Of a stretch of DNA of 64,000 nt, positions 27,395 through 37,000 are shown piece by piece. How positions within the stretch are numbered: the stretch's first letter is position 1; every line of letters starts with the position of its first letter. The stretch covers positions 124,001-188,000 of the forward strand of contig CALWLD010000002.1 in NCBI GenBank assembly GCA_944381435.1, written 5' to 3'. The DNA is from an uncultured Clostridia bacterium. GTDB taxonomy: Bacteria > Bacillota > Clostridia > Lachnospirales > CAG-274. The translations under genes and the position numbers were made by a program. The notes under the pieces are model-generated. The model was not told the DNA's origin. It saw only the letters and a program-made list of their open reading frames with translations, and did not search any database.

Positions 27395-30028
27395 CTATAA
27401 ATTTTGTAACTTTGTTTTTATATCAAAAAGTTTTTGCCAAGCTTCTCTTGGCGATATATTATCTATATCTAAATTTTTAAATTCTTCCTCTAGCTCATCT
27501 ACAAAAAGAATACTTCGCTTAGCAGATGCTGTATATTTAAAATCTGAACCATCATTATCTTTATATGTAATGCCTGTATCCTCAACTGCTTTTGTTGCGT
27601 CATAATCATTTAATACTTGTAAAATTTCTTTTGCTCTTTCAATTATTCTGCTAGGTATGCCTGCAAGCTTTGCTACGTGTATACCATAGCTTCCTGTGGC
27701 ACCACCTTTTATTATTTTTCTTAAAAATACAATGTCATCACCATTATCTTTTATTTCTACACAATAGTTATTTACCCCTGCTATCTTACCTTCTATTTCT
27801 GTAAGCTCGTGATAATGGGTAGCAAAGAAGGTTCTAGCTCCTATCCTTTCTGCAATATGCTCTAAAACTGCCCAAGCTATGCTAAGCCCATCAAAGGTGC
27901 TTGTCCCACGTCCTATTTCATCTAATATTAAAAGGCTATTTTCTGTAGCATTATTAAGTATGTTAGATACTTCTGTCATTTCTACCATAAATGTACTTTG
28001 CCCTGTTGCCAAATCATCGCTTGCTCCAACCCTTGTAAATATCCTATCAACGATAGATATAAAAGCCTCATCACAAGGTACAAAGCTACCTATCTGAGCC
28101 ATTAAAACAATAAGCGCAACCTGCCTCATATATGTAGATTTACCAGCCATATTAGGCCCTGTAATAATGGCTAATCTATTTTCCTTTTTATCAATGTAAG
28201 TATCGTTAGGTATAAAGCAATCTTTTGTTAAAAGCTCAACAACTGGGTGTCTTCCAAGCTTTATATCTATCTTTCCTGTTTTATCATCTGATATATAAGG
28301 TTTTTTATAGTTATTTTTAACAGCAACTACAGCAAATGATATTAGTGCATCTATTGTTGCAATGATAGATGCTGTTTTTTGTATACGTATCATATTATCT
28401 GCTAAATAATTTCTTATTTTGCAAAATTCTTCATATTCTATATCTGCAAGCTTTTCATCTGCATTTAATATTTTTTCTTCTGTTTCTTTAAGCTCCTGTG
28501 TTATAAATCTTTCACAGTTAGAAAGAGTTTGTTTTCTTATGTAATCATCAGGTACTAAATTTAAATATGAATTAGTAACTTCTATGTAGTAGCCAAAAAC
28601 TTTATTAAATCTAATTTTTATATTTTTAATGCCTGTTCTTTCTTTTTCCTTTTCTTCTATATTTAAAAGTAAGCTTGTACCGTTATTTTTTATATTTCTT
28701 AAGTCATCTATCTCCTTGTTAAAGCCATCTTTTATCATATTTCCTTCTCTAACACTAAAAGGAGGTTCTTCTTGTATAGATGTGTTTATTACATTGTATA
28801 AATCTTCTAGGGTATCAAATTCTTCATATATATTTTTTAACAAAGCTACATTTGATTTTTTTAATATATTTTTTATTTCGGGAAGGCTTTTAAAGCTGTT
28901 TTTAAGAGTGATTAAATCTCTAGCATTTGCTGTTTGATATGATATTTTGCCAATAAGCCTTTCCATATCTTTTATTTTAGCAAAAAAATCTATTATATCT
29001 GTAGTATCCATAGCATTATTTTTAAAATATTCTACAGATAAAAGCCTATTTTCTATATCATCTTTATTTATCAAAGGCTGTTCTATCCATTTTCTTATAA
29101 GCCTTGCCCCCATTGGAGTTTTAGTTTTGTCTAAAACCCATAAAAGAGAACCTTTTTTTGATTTTTCTCTAATGGTTTCTGTAAGCTCCAAATTACGCCT
29201 AGAAGATATATCTAAAAACATATATTTATTAACAGTATATTTTTTTACGCTAGATATATGAGAAAGGTTATTTTTTTGGGTATCTAAAAGATATCTTAAT
29301 AAAGCACCACTTGAGCTTATCAAAATAGGCTCATCTTCTATGCCAAACCCACTTAAATTTAATACATTAAAATGACTTAATAAAGTTTCTTTAGCATTTT
29401 CTAATTGAAAATAAAAATCTAAACAATTATATACCTTTATATTAAATATTTTTTCAACATCTTTAACAAGGCTAAAATTACTATTACATATAATTTCAGA
29501 TGGATTATATTTTGCAATTTCATCTATAACCTTATTTTTTTCATCAAGGCTAAATTCTATAGCTAAAAACTCACCTGTAGAAACATCACAAACAGAAAGA
29601 GATATAGCAACTTTATTTTCAAAAATGCATATAATATAATTATTTTTGCTTTCTTCTAAAACATTGGTATCTATAACAGTACCAGCAGTAACAACACGTA
29701 TAACATCGCGTTTTACAATTTTACCTGTCATATTTTTAGCATCTTCTACTTGCTCACATATAGCAACCTTATACCCTTTTTCCACAAGCTTTGCAATATA
29801 TCCATCTGCAGAATGAAAAGGTACGCCACACATATCTACCTTTAAAGGTTCACCATCTTTTTTGCCACAAGATTTTTTAGTAAGAGCTATATCTAATTCC
29901 TTTACTGTGATAAGAGCGTCATCAAAAAATAATTCATAAAAATCTCCAAGCCTAAAAAATAAAAGACAATCTTTATATTTTTCTTTTATTTCAAGATATT
30001 GGCACATCATAGGTGTATATTCTGGCAT
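27395..30028 (-). CDS. mutS: DNA mismatch recognition protein MutS
   Basis: An 877-residue mismatch sensor. The N-terminal domain carries the wedge motif GDFYELFFDDA, whose Phe and Glu contact the mispair. The ATPase domain has Walker A GPNMAGKSTYMRQ, the loop DEIGRGTSTFDGLS and FATHYHELTEIE. The C-terminus contains a helix-turn-helix (SGITYKD-flanked) and ends LQNL. AAGGAGG precedes the ATG. The order miaB, YlbF-family, mutS, mutL matches the Bacillus miaB-ymcA-cotE-mutS-mutL region. Confidence 0.97.
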   Translation of the reverse strand: MPEYTPMMCQYLEIKEKYKDCLLFFRLGDFYELFFDDALITVKELDIALTKKSCGKKDGEPLKVDMCGVPFHSADGYIAKLVEKGYKVAICEQVEDAKNMTGKIVKRDVIRVVTAGTVIDTNVLEESKNNYIICIFENKVAISLSVCDVSTGEFLAIEFSLDEKNKVIDEIAKYNPSEIICNSNFSLVKDVEKIFNIKVYNCLDFYFQLENAKETLLSHFNVLNLSGFGIEDEPILISSSGALLRYLLDTQKNNLSHISSVKKYTVNKYMFLDISSRRNLELTETIREKSKKGSLLWVLDKTKTPMGARLIRKWIEQPLINKDDIENRLLSVEYFKNNAMDTTDIIDFFAKIKDMERLIGKISYQTANARDLITLKNSFKSLPEIKNILKKSNVALLKNIYEEFDTLEDLYNVINTSIQEEPPFSVREGNMIKDGFNKEIDDLRNIKNNGTSLLLNIEEKEKERTGIKNIKIRFNKVFGYYIEVTNSYLNLVPDDYIRKQTLSNCERFITQELKETEEKILNADEKLADIEYEEFCKIRNYLADNMIRIQKTASIIATIDALISFAVVAVKNNYKKPYISDDKTGKIDIKLGRHPVVELLTKDCFIPNDTYIDKKENRLAIITGPNMAGKSTYMRQVALIVLMAQIGSFVPCDEAFISIVDRIFTRVGASDDLATGQSTFMVEMTEVSNILNNATENSLLILDEIGRGTSTFDGLSIAWAVLEHIAERIGARTFFATHYHELTEIEGKIAGVNNYCVEIKDNGDDIVFLRKIIKGGATGSYGIHVAKLAGIPSRIIERAKEILQVLNDYDATKAVEDTGITYKDNDGSDFKYTASAKRSILFVDELEEEFKNLDIDNISPREAWQKLFDIKTKLQNL

Positions 30029-30040
30029 AGTTCCTCCTTA

Positions 30041-30433
30041 TTAATGGCAACCGCTACAACCGCTGCAACCACCGCTACAGCAACCTTTTTCTTCACTTTC
30101 ACCTATAAGCGTTGCATTAAATATATCCATAACGCTAGCTACTAACTGGTTAAACTCGCCTTCCGCTTTAAAAAGTTCAGTTATTATGCTATTTTCTTTC
30201 ATTTTCATAACAAGTTCATTAAGTTCTTCTCTAGCATTTTCAAATTCAACACCAGCATCTCCTCTTTGCATTCTCATTTGAAAATCTTGTGTTTTTTTAG
30301 CATATTCTTGCATCATATCTATAGATTCGTCATCGCCTTCAAAAATATATTTTGCCTCTTGATATTTTTTACCTTCTTTAGTTTCTAATAAGTTGTTTGC
30401 AAGGTTTCTTGCTTGTTCAAAAAGATTATTCAT
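30041..30433 (-). CDS. YlbF/YmcA (RicA/RicF)-family protein with Cys-rich tail
   Basis: A 130-residue helical protein of the YlbF/YmcA family. Bacillus members RicA and RicF join RicT in an iron-sulfur protein complex that helps RNase Y and sporulation. The helical core runs LFEQARNLANNLLETKEGKK to MDIFNATLIGE, then the tail ends CCSGGCSGCSGCH. Five Cys and a terminal His make a plausible metal or cluster site. Its place beside miaB resembles Bacillus ymcA, so RicA is the better guess than RicF. RicT is encoded at 5249 in this window. The exact paralogue is not settled. Confidence 0.82.
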   Translation of the reverse strand: MNNLFEQARNLANNLLETKEGKKYQEAKYIFEGDDESIDMMQEYAKKTQDFQMRMQRGDAGVEFENAREELNELVMKMKENSIITELFKAEGEFNQLVASVMDIFNATLIGESEEKGCCSGGCSGCSGCH

Positions 30434-30455
30434 AATGTTTTCCTCCTAAAATAAA

Positions 30456-31880
30456 TTATATAACTTCGCCTAATAAATAAAATGTTTTACAATCTGTAAT
30501 TTTAACATCAATAATATTACCTATAAGTCTTTCTCCACCCTTAAAGTGTACAAGACTATTATCTTCTAGTCTGCCTTTTATAGTTTTTGTATCATCGTCG
30601 TATTCTTCTGCTAAAACTTTATAAGTGCCTCCTATTTTTTCTTTGTTAAGCTCTAAGATAATAGGATTTAAAGCTTCTAAAACTCTATTAAAGCCAATTT
30701 TAACGGTTTCTTCATCTACTTGGTTTTCCATTTTAGCAGCAGGTGTTCCTGTTCTTTTAGAATATATAAATGTAAAAGCACCGCTAAATCTTACTTTTTT
30801 TATAACATCTATAGTATCATCTACTTGCTCTAGGGTTTCACCAGGGAAGCCAACGATAATATCTGTAGTTATAGCAATATCAGGTATTTCTTTTTTAATT
30901 TTTTCTATAAGACCTAAATAATGCTCTTTTGTGTAATTACGGTTCATTTTTTTAAGTATTTCATTGTTACCTGCTTGGAAAGGAAGGTGTATATGATTAC
31001 ATACTTTTTCACAATCTCTCATAGCATATATTAAATCATCTGATAAGTCTTTAGGGTGGCTTGTCATAAATCTAATACGCTCAAGACCTTCTATTTCATT
31101 TACTTTTCTTAAAAGACCTGCAAAGTCTATATCTTCTTCAAGGCCTTTTCCATAAGAATTTACATTTTGCCCAAGAAGAGTAATTTCTAAAACACCATCT
31201 GCTACAAGCTCTTTAATTTCTTTTATTATATCTTCACTTTTACGGCTACGTTCACGCCCACGTACATAAGGTACAATGCAATAAGAACAAAAGTTGTTGC
31301 AACCAAACATAATGTTTACGCTAGCTTTAAATTTATATTTTCTAATGCTTGGCAAATCTTCTACAATGTCTTTATGTTCTTTCCATATATCAAAAACAGG
31401 TTCATTTGTTTCAAAATTAGTGTATAAAAGCTGTGGAAATTTATAAAGATTAAATGTACCAAATACTAAATCTACGTGTTTGTATGTTTTTTTAATAGTT
31501 TCTATAACTATGTCTTGTTGCATCATACATCCACAAAGAGCAATTTTTAAATCTTTATTTTCTTCTTTAGCCTTTTTAAGATAACCTAAATTACCATAAA
31601 CTTTGTTTTCTGCATTTTCTCTAACACAACAAGTATTATATATAATAAAATCAGCATCTTTTTCATCTTCAGCATCTATATATCCCATCTCTTTAAGCAT
31701 ACCATCTAACTTTTCGCTATCACGAGCGTTCATCTGGCAACCAAAAGTAGATATTATCATTTTCTTTTTTCTACCGTACTGTTTTTCAAAATCTTCATTT
31801 ATTTTTTTTATTTTTTCTATATATTGTTTTTGTAATAAAAGTTCTTCTTCAGAAACTTGTATTTCTTCACGTTTACTCAA
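30456..31880 (-). CDS. miaB: tRNA-2-methylthio-N6-dimethylallyladenosine synthase
   Basis: A radical-SAM methylthiotransferase modifying A37 of tRNAs that read U-starting codons. The protein is ~474 residues. The N-terminal UPF0004 domain has FGCQMNARDSEKL, CCVRENA and CGCMMQQ, whose Cys hold the auxiliary cluster. The radical-SAM Cys triplet is in CNNFCSYCIVPYVRGRERSR, and a TRAM domain ends the protein. I choose the TTG at 31880, preceded by GGAGGT with 7 bases spacing; the ATG 15 bases upstream overlaps that site. It is 22 bases from the YlbF-family gene. Confidence 0.95.
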   Translation of the reverse strand: MSKREEIQVSEEELLLQKQYIEKIKKINEDFEKQYGRKKKMIISTFGCQMNARDSEKLDGMLKEMGYIDAEDEKDADFIIYNTCCVRENAENKVYGNLGYLKKAKEENKDLKIALCGCMMQQDIVIETIKKTYKHVDLVFGTFNLYKFPQLLYTNFETNEPVFDIWKEHKDIVEDLPSIRKYKFKASVNIMFGCNNFCSYCIVPYVRGRERSRKSEDIIKEIKELVADGVLEITLLGQNVNSYGKGLEEDIDFAGLLRKVNEIEGLERIRFMTSHPKDLSDDLIYAMRDCEKVCNHIHLPFQAGNNEILKKMNRNYTKEHYLGLIEKIKKEIPDIAITTDIIVGFPGETLEQVDDTIDVIKKVRFSGAFTFIYSKRTGTPAAKMENQVDEETVKIGFNRVLEALNPIILELNKEKIGGTYKVLAEEYDDDTKTIKGRLEDNSLVHFKGGERLIGNIIDVKITDCKTFYLLGEVI

Positions 31881-32075
31881 AATTTTTACCTCCATAAATT
31901 AGTTTTCCCTATCATTTTACTCTAAAAACACTTTTTTGTAAATAATTAATAATTTTTTATCATTTTCTTTTTTAACTTTAATACTGTAATTATATATAAT
32001 TTCTATTTTATACAATAATTTTATAACAATATAATTTATTAAAATTCCTATTTAACTAAAAGTAACAGTTGTATT

Positions 32076-32157
32076 AAAAGAGAGCATATTTAAAAGGTAC
32101 GATACTTTTGTTCTTAAATTTAATTTATCGTGTTTTTCAAATATGCTCTTTTTAATT
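32076..32157 (-). terminator. Two-tier hairpin after the DEAD-box helicase gene
   Basis: The 329-base gap from 31881 to 32209 holds one clear structure. On the minus strand, GAGCATATTT pairs with AAATATGCTC (10 bp, with A and U runs outside) about 60 bases apart. Inside, ACGATA pairs with TATCGT around a ~20-base loop. It begins about 50 bases after the helicase stop, so termination is likely. The nested arrangement is larger than a simple terminator and might be a stable RNA or leader element. Confidence 0.6.
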
Positions 32158-32209
32158 ATTTTTTAAAAGTCTATTTTTATTTATTATATTACTTTCATTA
32201 ATTTAAGTT

Positions 32210-33787
32210 TTATTTATTTCTAGCACGTTCAACTTTAACACTAGCTTTTTTTATCTTTTTACCTTTCATACCTTTTAAAATATCTTTAACATATTTTTTA
32301 GGTACATCTAAAAATGTATAATCTTCGTATATATCAATATCACCTATAGATTTACCAGGTATACCGCATTCACCTGCTATAGCACCTACAACATCTTTAG
32401 CTATTATTCTCTTTTTACTACCAACATTAATAAATAATCTAACTAACTTTTCATTATTTTCTTCTAAATCATCTTCAAAGTCTATATCTTCAGTATTTTC
32501 ATCATATAAATTCATTTTTAAAAGAGCGGCTGATATATCAACTGCCGATATATCCTCATTAATAATATTTTCTACAATATTTATATATTTTGTAAGACGC
32601 CCTTCTTCTATAACTTTTTTAACTTTTTCTATAAAGTTATTAGTTTTAGCTTCCTCTATATCTGTTAAAGAAGGTAATTTACCAAGCTTAACCTTTGCTT
32701 TAGTATATTTCATAATATCTCTAAGCTTGTATATTTCTCTACCAACAACAAAGCTAAATGCTCTACCAGAACGCCCTGCTCTCCCTGTTCTACCTATTCT
32801 ATGTACATAATATTCTTCATCTTGAGGTAAGTCATAATTTATAACCATATCTACATCATCTACATCTATCCCACGTGCTGCCACATCTGTTGCCACTAAA
32901 ATTTCTATAGTACGGTTTCTAAATTTTTTCATAACTATATCACGTTGTATCTGTTTTAAATCACCGTGTAAACCTTCTGCAAAATATCCTCTACCTTGTA
33001 GATGTTCTACAAGTTCATCTACCCTTTTTTTAGTGTTACAAAATATAACAACTAGTTCTGGATTATACATATCCATAAGCCTTGATGTGGCCTCTACTTT
33101 TGTCTTTTCTTTTATTTCAAAATATATCTGTTCAATATTAGGTACTGTAAGCTCTTTTCTAGCAACTTTTATAAGCTCAGGGTTTATCAAATATCTATCT
33201 GTTAAATCCATTATTTCTGGTGCCATAGTAGCAGAAAATAAAACAGTCTGTCTATCATCAGGAACTTTATCTAGTATAGTTTCAATATCTTCTCTAAATC
33301 CCATATCAAGCATCTCGTCTGCTTCATCTAAAACTACCATTTTAACAGTTTCCATTTTTAATGTTCGTCTGTTTATATGGTCCATAACACGCCCTGGAGT
33401 ACCTACAACTATTTGAACTCCCTTCTTTAAAGCACCTATTTGTCTTTCTATTGGTTGTCCACCATATACAGGTAAAACTTTTATATCATCTTTATATTTT
33501 AAAAATTTTCTAAATTCCTCACATATTTGTATAGCAAGCTCTCTTGTAGGAGATAACACTACAGCTTGTAACTTTTTGTTATCTACATCTATCATATCTA
33601 TACAAGGCAAGCCAAAAGCTGCTGTTTTACCTGTTCCTGTTTGAGACTGACCTATAATATCTTTTCCCTCTAAAATTTTTGTTATAGCTTTAGATTGTAT
33701 AGGAGTTGCCTCCTCAAACCCCATATCTTTAACTGCTCTTATTAACTGTTTGGATAATTGTAATTCTTCAAATTTTAAATTTGTCAT
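32210..33787 (-). CDS. DEAD-box RNA helicase (DeaD/CshA/DbpA type)
   Basis: A 525-residue ATP-dependent RNA helicase. Motifs in order: Q motif GFEEATPIQSKAI, Walker A SQTGTGKTAAF, PTRELA, VLDEADEMLDMG, FSATM, VAARGIDVD and HRIGRTGRAGRSG. The last ~75 residues (VRLFINVGSKKRIIAKDVVGAI to VKVERARNK) fit the DbpA-type RNA-binding domain that tethers the helicase to large rRNA. It probably acts in ribosome assembly or mRNA turnover, often at low temperature. AAAGGA precedes the ATG. Isolated gene with a terminator-like hairpin downstream. Confidence 0.93.
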   Translation of the reverse strand: MTNLKFEELQLSKQLIRAVKDMGFEEATPIQSKAITKILEGKDIIGQSQTGTGKTAAFGLPCIDMIDVDNKKLQAVVLSPTRELAIQICEEFRKFLKYKDDIKVLPVYGGQPIERQIGALKKGVQIVVGTPGRVMDHINRRTLKMETVKMVVLDEADEMLDMGFREDIETILDKVPDDRQTVLFSATMAPEIMDLTDRYLINPELIKVARKELTVPNIEQIYFEIKEKTKVEATSRLMDMYNPELVVIFCNTKKRVDELVEHLQGRGYFAEGLHGDLKQIQRDIVMKKFRNRTIEILVATDVAARGIDVDDVDMVINYDLPQDEEYYVHRIGRTGRAGRSGRAFSFVVGREIYKLRDIMKYTKAKVKLGKLPSLTDIEEAKTNNFIEKVKKVIEEGRLTKYINIVENIINEDISAVDISAALLKMNLYDENTEDIDFEDDLEENNEKLVRLFINVGSKKRIIAKDVVGAIAGECGIPGKSIGDIDIYEDYTFLDVPKKYVKDILKGMKGKKIKKASVKVERARNK

Positions 33788-33968
33788 AATCAGTTCCTTT
33801 CATATATAATTAACACATTTTTTTAGTATAACATTTTTTTTAATAAAACACAATATTTTATTAATTTTTTATTCATTATATTTATGTATAATTATATATA
33901 ATGTAATTATCATATAATCAATATATGTAAAATTTTATAATTATTTATTTTATTACTAATACATAAAA

Positions 33969-34013
33969 ACATAATAAAACACCACAAGTTAATTATGTGG
34001 TGTTTTATTATGT
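33969..34013 (-). terminator. Hairpin terminator after the EAL-domain gene
   Basis: ACATAATAAAACACCACA and TGTGGTGTTTTATTATGT form a perfect 18-bp stem with a 9-base loop. It starts 20 bases past the EAL-protein stop on the minus strand. The remaining part of the gap up to the helicase start (33788-33968) is AT-rich; I see no feature there. Confidence 0.8.
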
Positions 34014-34033
34014 ACCATATAAACAATTAAGTA

Positions 34034-37000
34034 TTAATCGTTATGATATTTTTTTATAAATTCACTAACAGGCAAAGGTTTAGAATGTAAGTACCCTTGA
34101 ACTATATCACAATTCATAGTTTTTAATATATTTTCTTGTTCAATAGTTTCAACACCTTCTGCTATAGTCTTAATGTTCAAATCTTTACACATAGAAATAA
34201 TATTTTTCATTATTATTTCATTTGTAGAGTTTATACCTAGATTTTTTACCATACTTTTATCTAATTTTAAACCATCAAAGCTTATTTCTGAAAGAATAGT
34301 TAAATTACTATATTTAACACCAAAATCATCTAAAAGTATGCTTATGCCAAGAGATTCTAGCTCTTTTAGCACAGTACATATAGCCTGTTTTTCTAAATCT
34401 CCTATACTTTCTGTAACTTCTATTTCTATATAGCTTGGGTCTATGTCGTACTTATCCTTTATTTCTACAACTTGCCTTATTATATCATCTTCTAAAAGAG
34501 TTCTTCTAGAGAAATTTAAAGATATAGGTATAAGTGGTTTACCTTGTTTTTGCCAACATTGTAATAATTTTAAAACTTCTTCAAAAACAAATAAATCTAT
34601 ATAATGTATTAAATAATGATGCTCTAATATAGGTATAAATTTATCTGGAGGTATGTAGCCTCCTTCTAAATTTCTCTTTCTTATAAGAGCCTCTGCTCCT
34701 GATACTTTATTATCTTCTAAAGAAACTTTAGGTTGTAAAAATATTTCATACTCTTTAGATTCTATAGATAGCATTAATTCAGATAATAAAGTATTTCTTT
34801 TATACAGATTATTGTTATTGATAAGTTGTTTATTTCTTTGATTTTCCATTTTCCTAAGATATATGGCAGAGTTTACAATATGGTTTATTTCTTTTTCATC
34901 ACTGCTCCAAGCCTTACCATAAGTTATAGAAAGCCCTATTTTTTCCAAGGATTTTATTAAAATATCTATTTCTTCTAAAAATACTTCATACTTTATATTT
35001 TTCATAATAATTAAAAATTCATTACCGTTTAACCTAAAAATAGGCTTATGATAAAATTGAATTTTAAGTATATTAGCTAAATCTAAAAGTATTTGATCTC
35101 CTGCCAAAACCCCTGCAGTATGATTAATATTATTAAGTTCGTTCAAAGCAAGGCATAAGGCTCCTATATTTTTGATATCGTCTGCATCATAAACTTTCTC
35201 ATAACTTCTATATGCATTTCTATTTAAAACTCCTGTTAAGCTATCATAGTTTTTCTCAAAGTTTAGGTCAAACTTAAGAGTATTCTTAATCATTTCTTCC
35301 CTTATAAAATATGATATATTTTGAGAATATTCTTCTATCTTGTTATAATAAACGTTATCTTCTATATTGCTATTATTTATGCATATAGTATAACCTATGT
35401 GTATATTTTTATTAATAATAGGTATTATTATCATATTTTGTAAATGATACTTCACCATAAAAGAATATAGATTATATGATATAGATATTGCATCTTGCTC
35501 ACAATCTAAATATTTAATACAATTAATAGGTGATGGTATAAATTCATCTTTTATTATGCTTTCTAATTCTAATTTTAGTTCATCGCTTAAATATGTTTTT
35601 GTTACAGAATGTACTGAAATATTATTATTCTTATTTATTTCAAAAACAAAACCAAATTCAGATTTATAAAACGTAGTTATTGTTTCTAAAATAAAATCTA
35701 TGTTTTCCTCATAACTATATTTTTTGGATAGATGAGAAGTAATAGAAAGTATAATCCTACCAATATCTTCATTTAATGTTTCAGCTTTTTGTTCATCAAA
35801 TAACGATACACTTGTTGCAAGGGTAAACATACATTTTTTGTTATCAAATGTAACTAGTTTATTTTTTAATAAAAAGTCTCTTTTGAGATTTTTATTGTAT
35901 TGATTCCAAGTGAAAAACTCTTTATAATTCCAAAATATACTTTTGCATAAATTACAAGGTTTTTCTCTTTTATGTAATATTTTATAACATTCTTTTCCTA
36001 GACATTCATCTTTTGATTTGTTTACGGCTTTAAAAAATGCTTCGTTTGCATCTACCAATTTATAGTTAAATGCATCTATTACATAAGCTAAGTTATCGCT
36101 ATCGCTTAAAATCAAATCATAAATATTAGAATAGTTTTCTTTAATATTTTCATCTTTTTGGGCTTCATCAGATTTTATATCCTCAAATTTCATAGGCTGT
36201 AAACTGTTATTAAAATATGTGATTATATCTTTTTCATAACCGCTTTTTAAGCTATACATCTGACTATTACATTTATTATATACCTCTTCAAATTCACCAT
36301 TAACTGTTATACAACAACTAGCTTTACATTCTATTTCAACGTTTTCAAATTCCTTTAACCTTAAACGTAACTCATTTAATTTTGATTTAATATCATTCTC
36401 ATTTGTACTTTTTATAAACACAATAAACTCATCATAACTTATTCTGGAAATAAGAGAATCATATTCAAAAATATATTTTAATAAATTTGATATATATTTT
36501 ATGGCTTCATCTTCTATAAAGCTATCATTTGTATGATTTATGTTTTTAAATCCTACAATGTTTAATAAAATCATAGCATTTATATTTTCGCTTTTATCTA
36601 GTATTTTATTTATTTCTTGCTTTACATATTCTTTATTAAATAATCCAGTTAAACTATCTGTTATATTTTCGTGTTTTAAAAGCAATTCTTCTCTCTTTTT
36701 GCTATCAATATCTCTTAAGTATAAAAGCCCTAGTATATCTTTATTATAAGGTTCTTGAAATAAACTTATTGTAAGCTCCATCCAACGAATAGTTTCTTTA
36801 GAAACAATTCTTCTAAACTCGCATTTAACAATATTTCTACCTTCATTATAAGCCTTTAATAAATTTTTCGCATTTAATATTTCTATGTATTTATCCTGAT
36901 CTTCTTTAAATATAACTTTGTATATATTTTTTTGCATTATTTCAGATATTGTTAAATTGTCTAAAACGTTGTTATATGAGCTCCATATACCACCTGTTGC

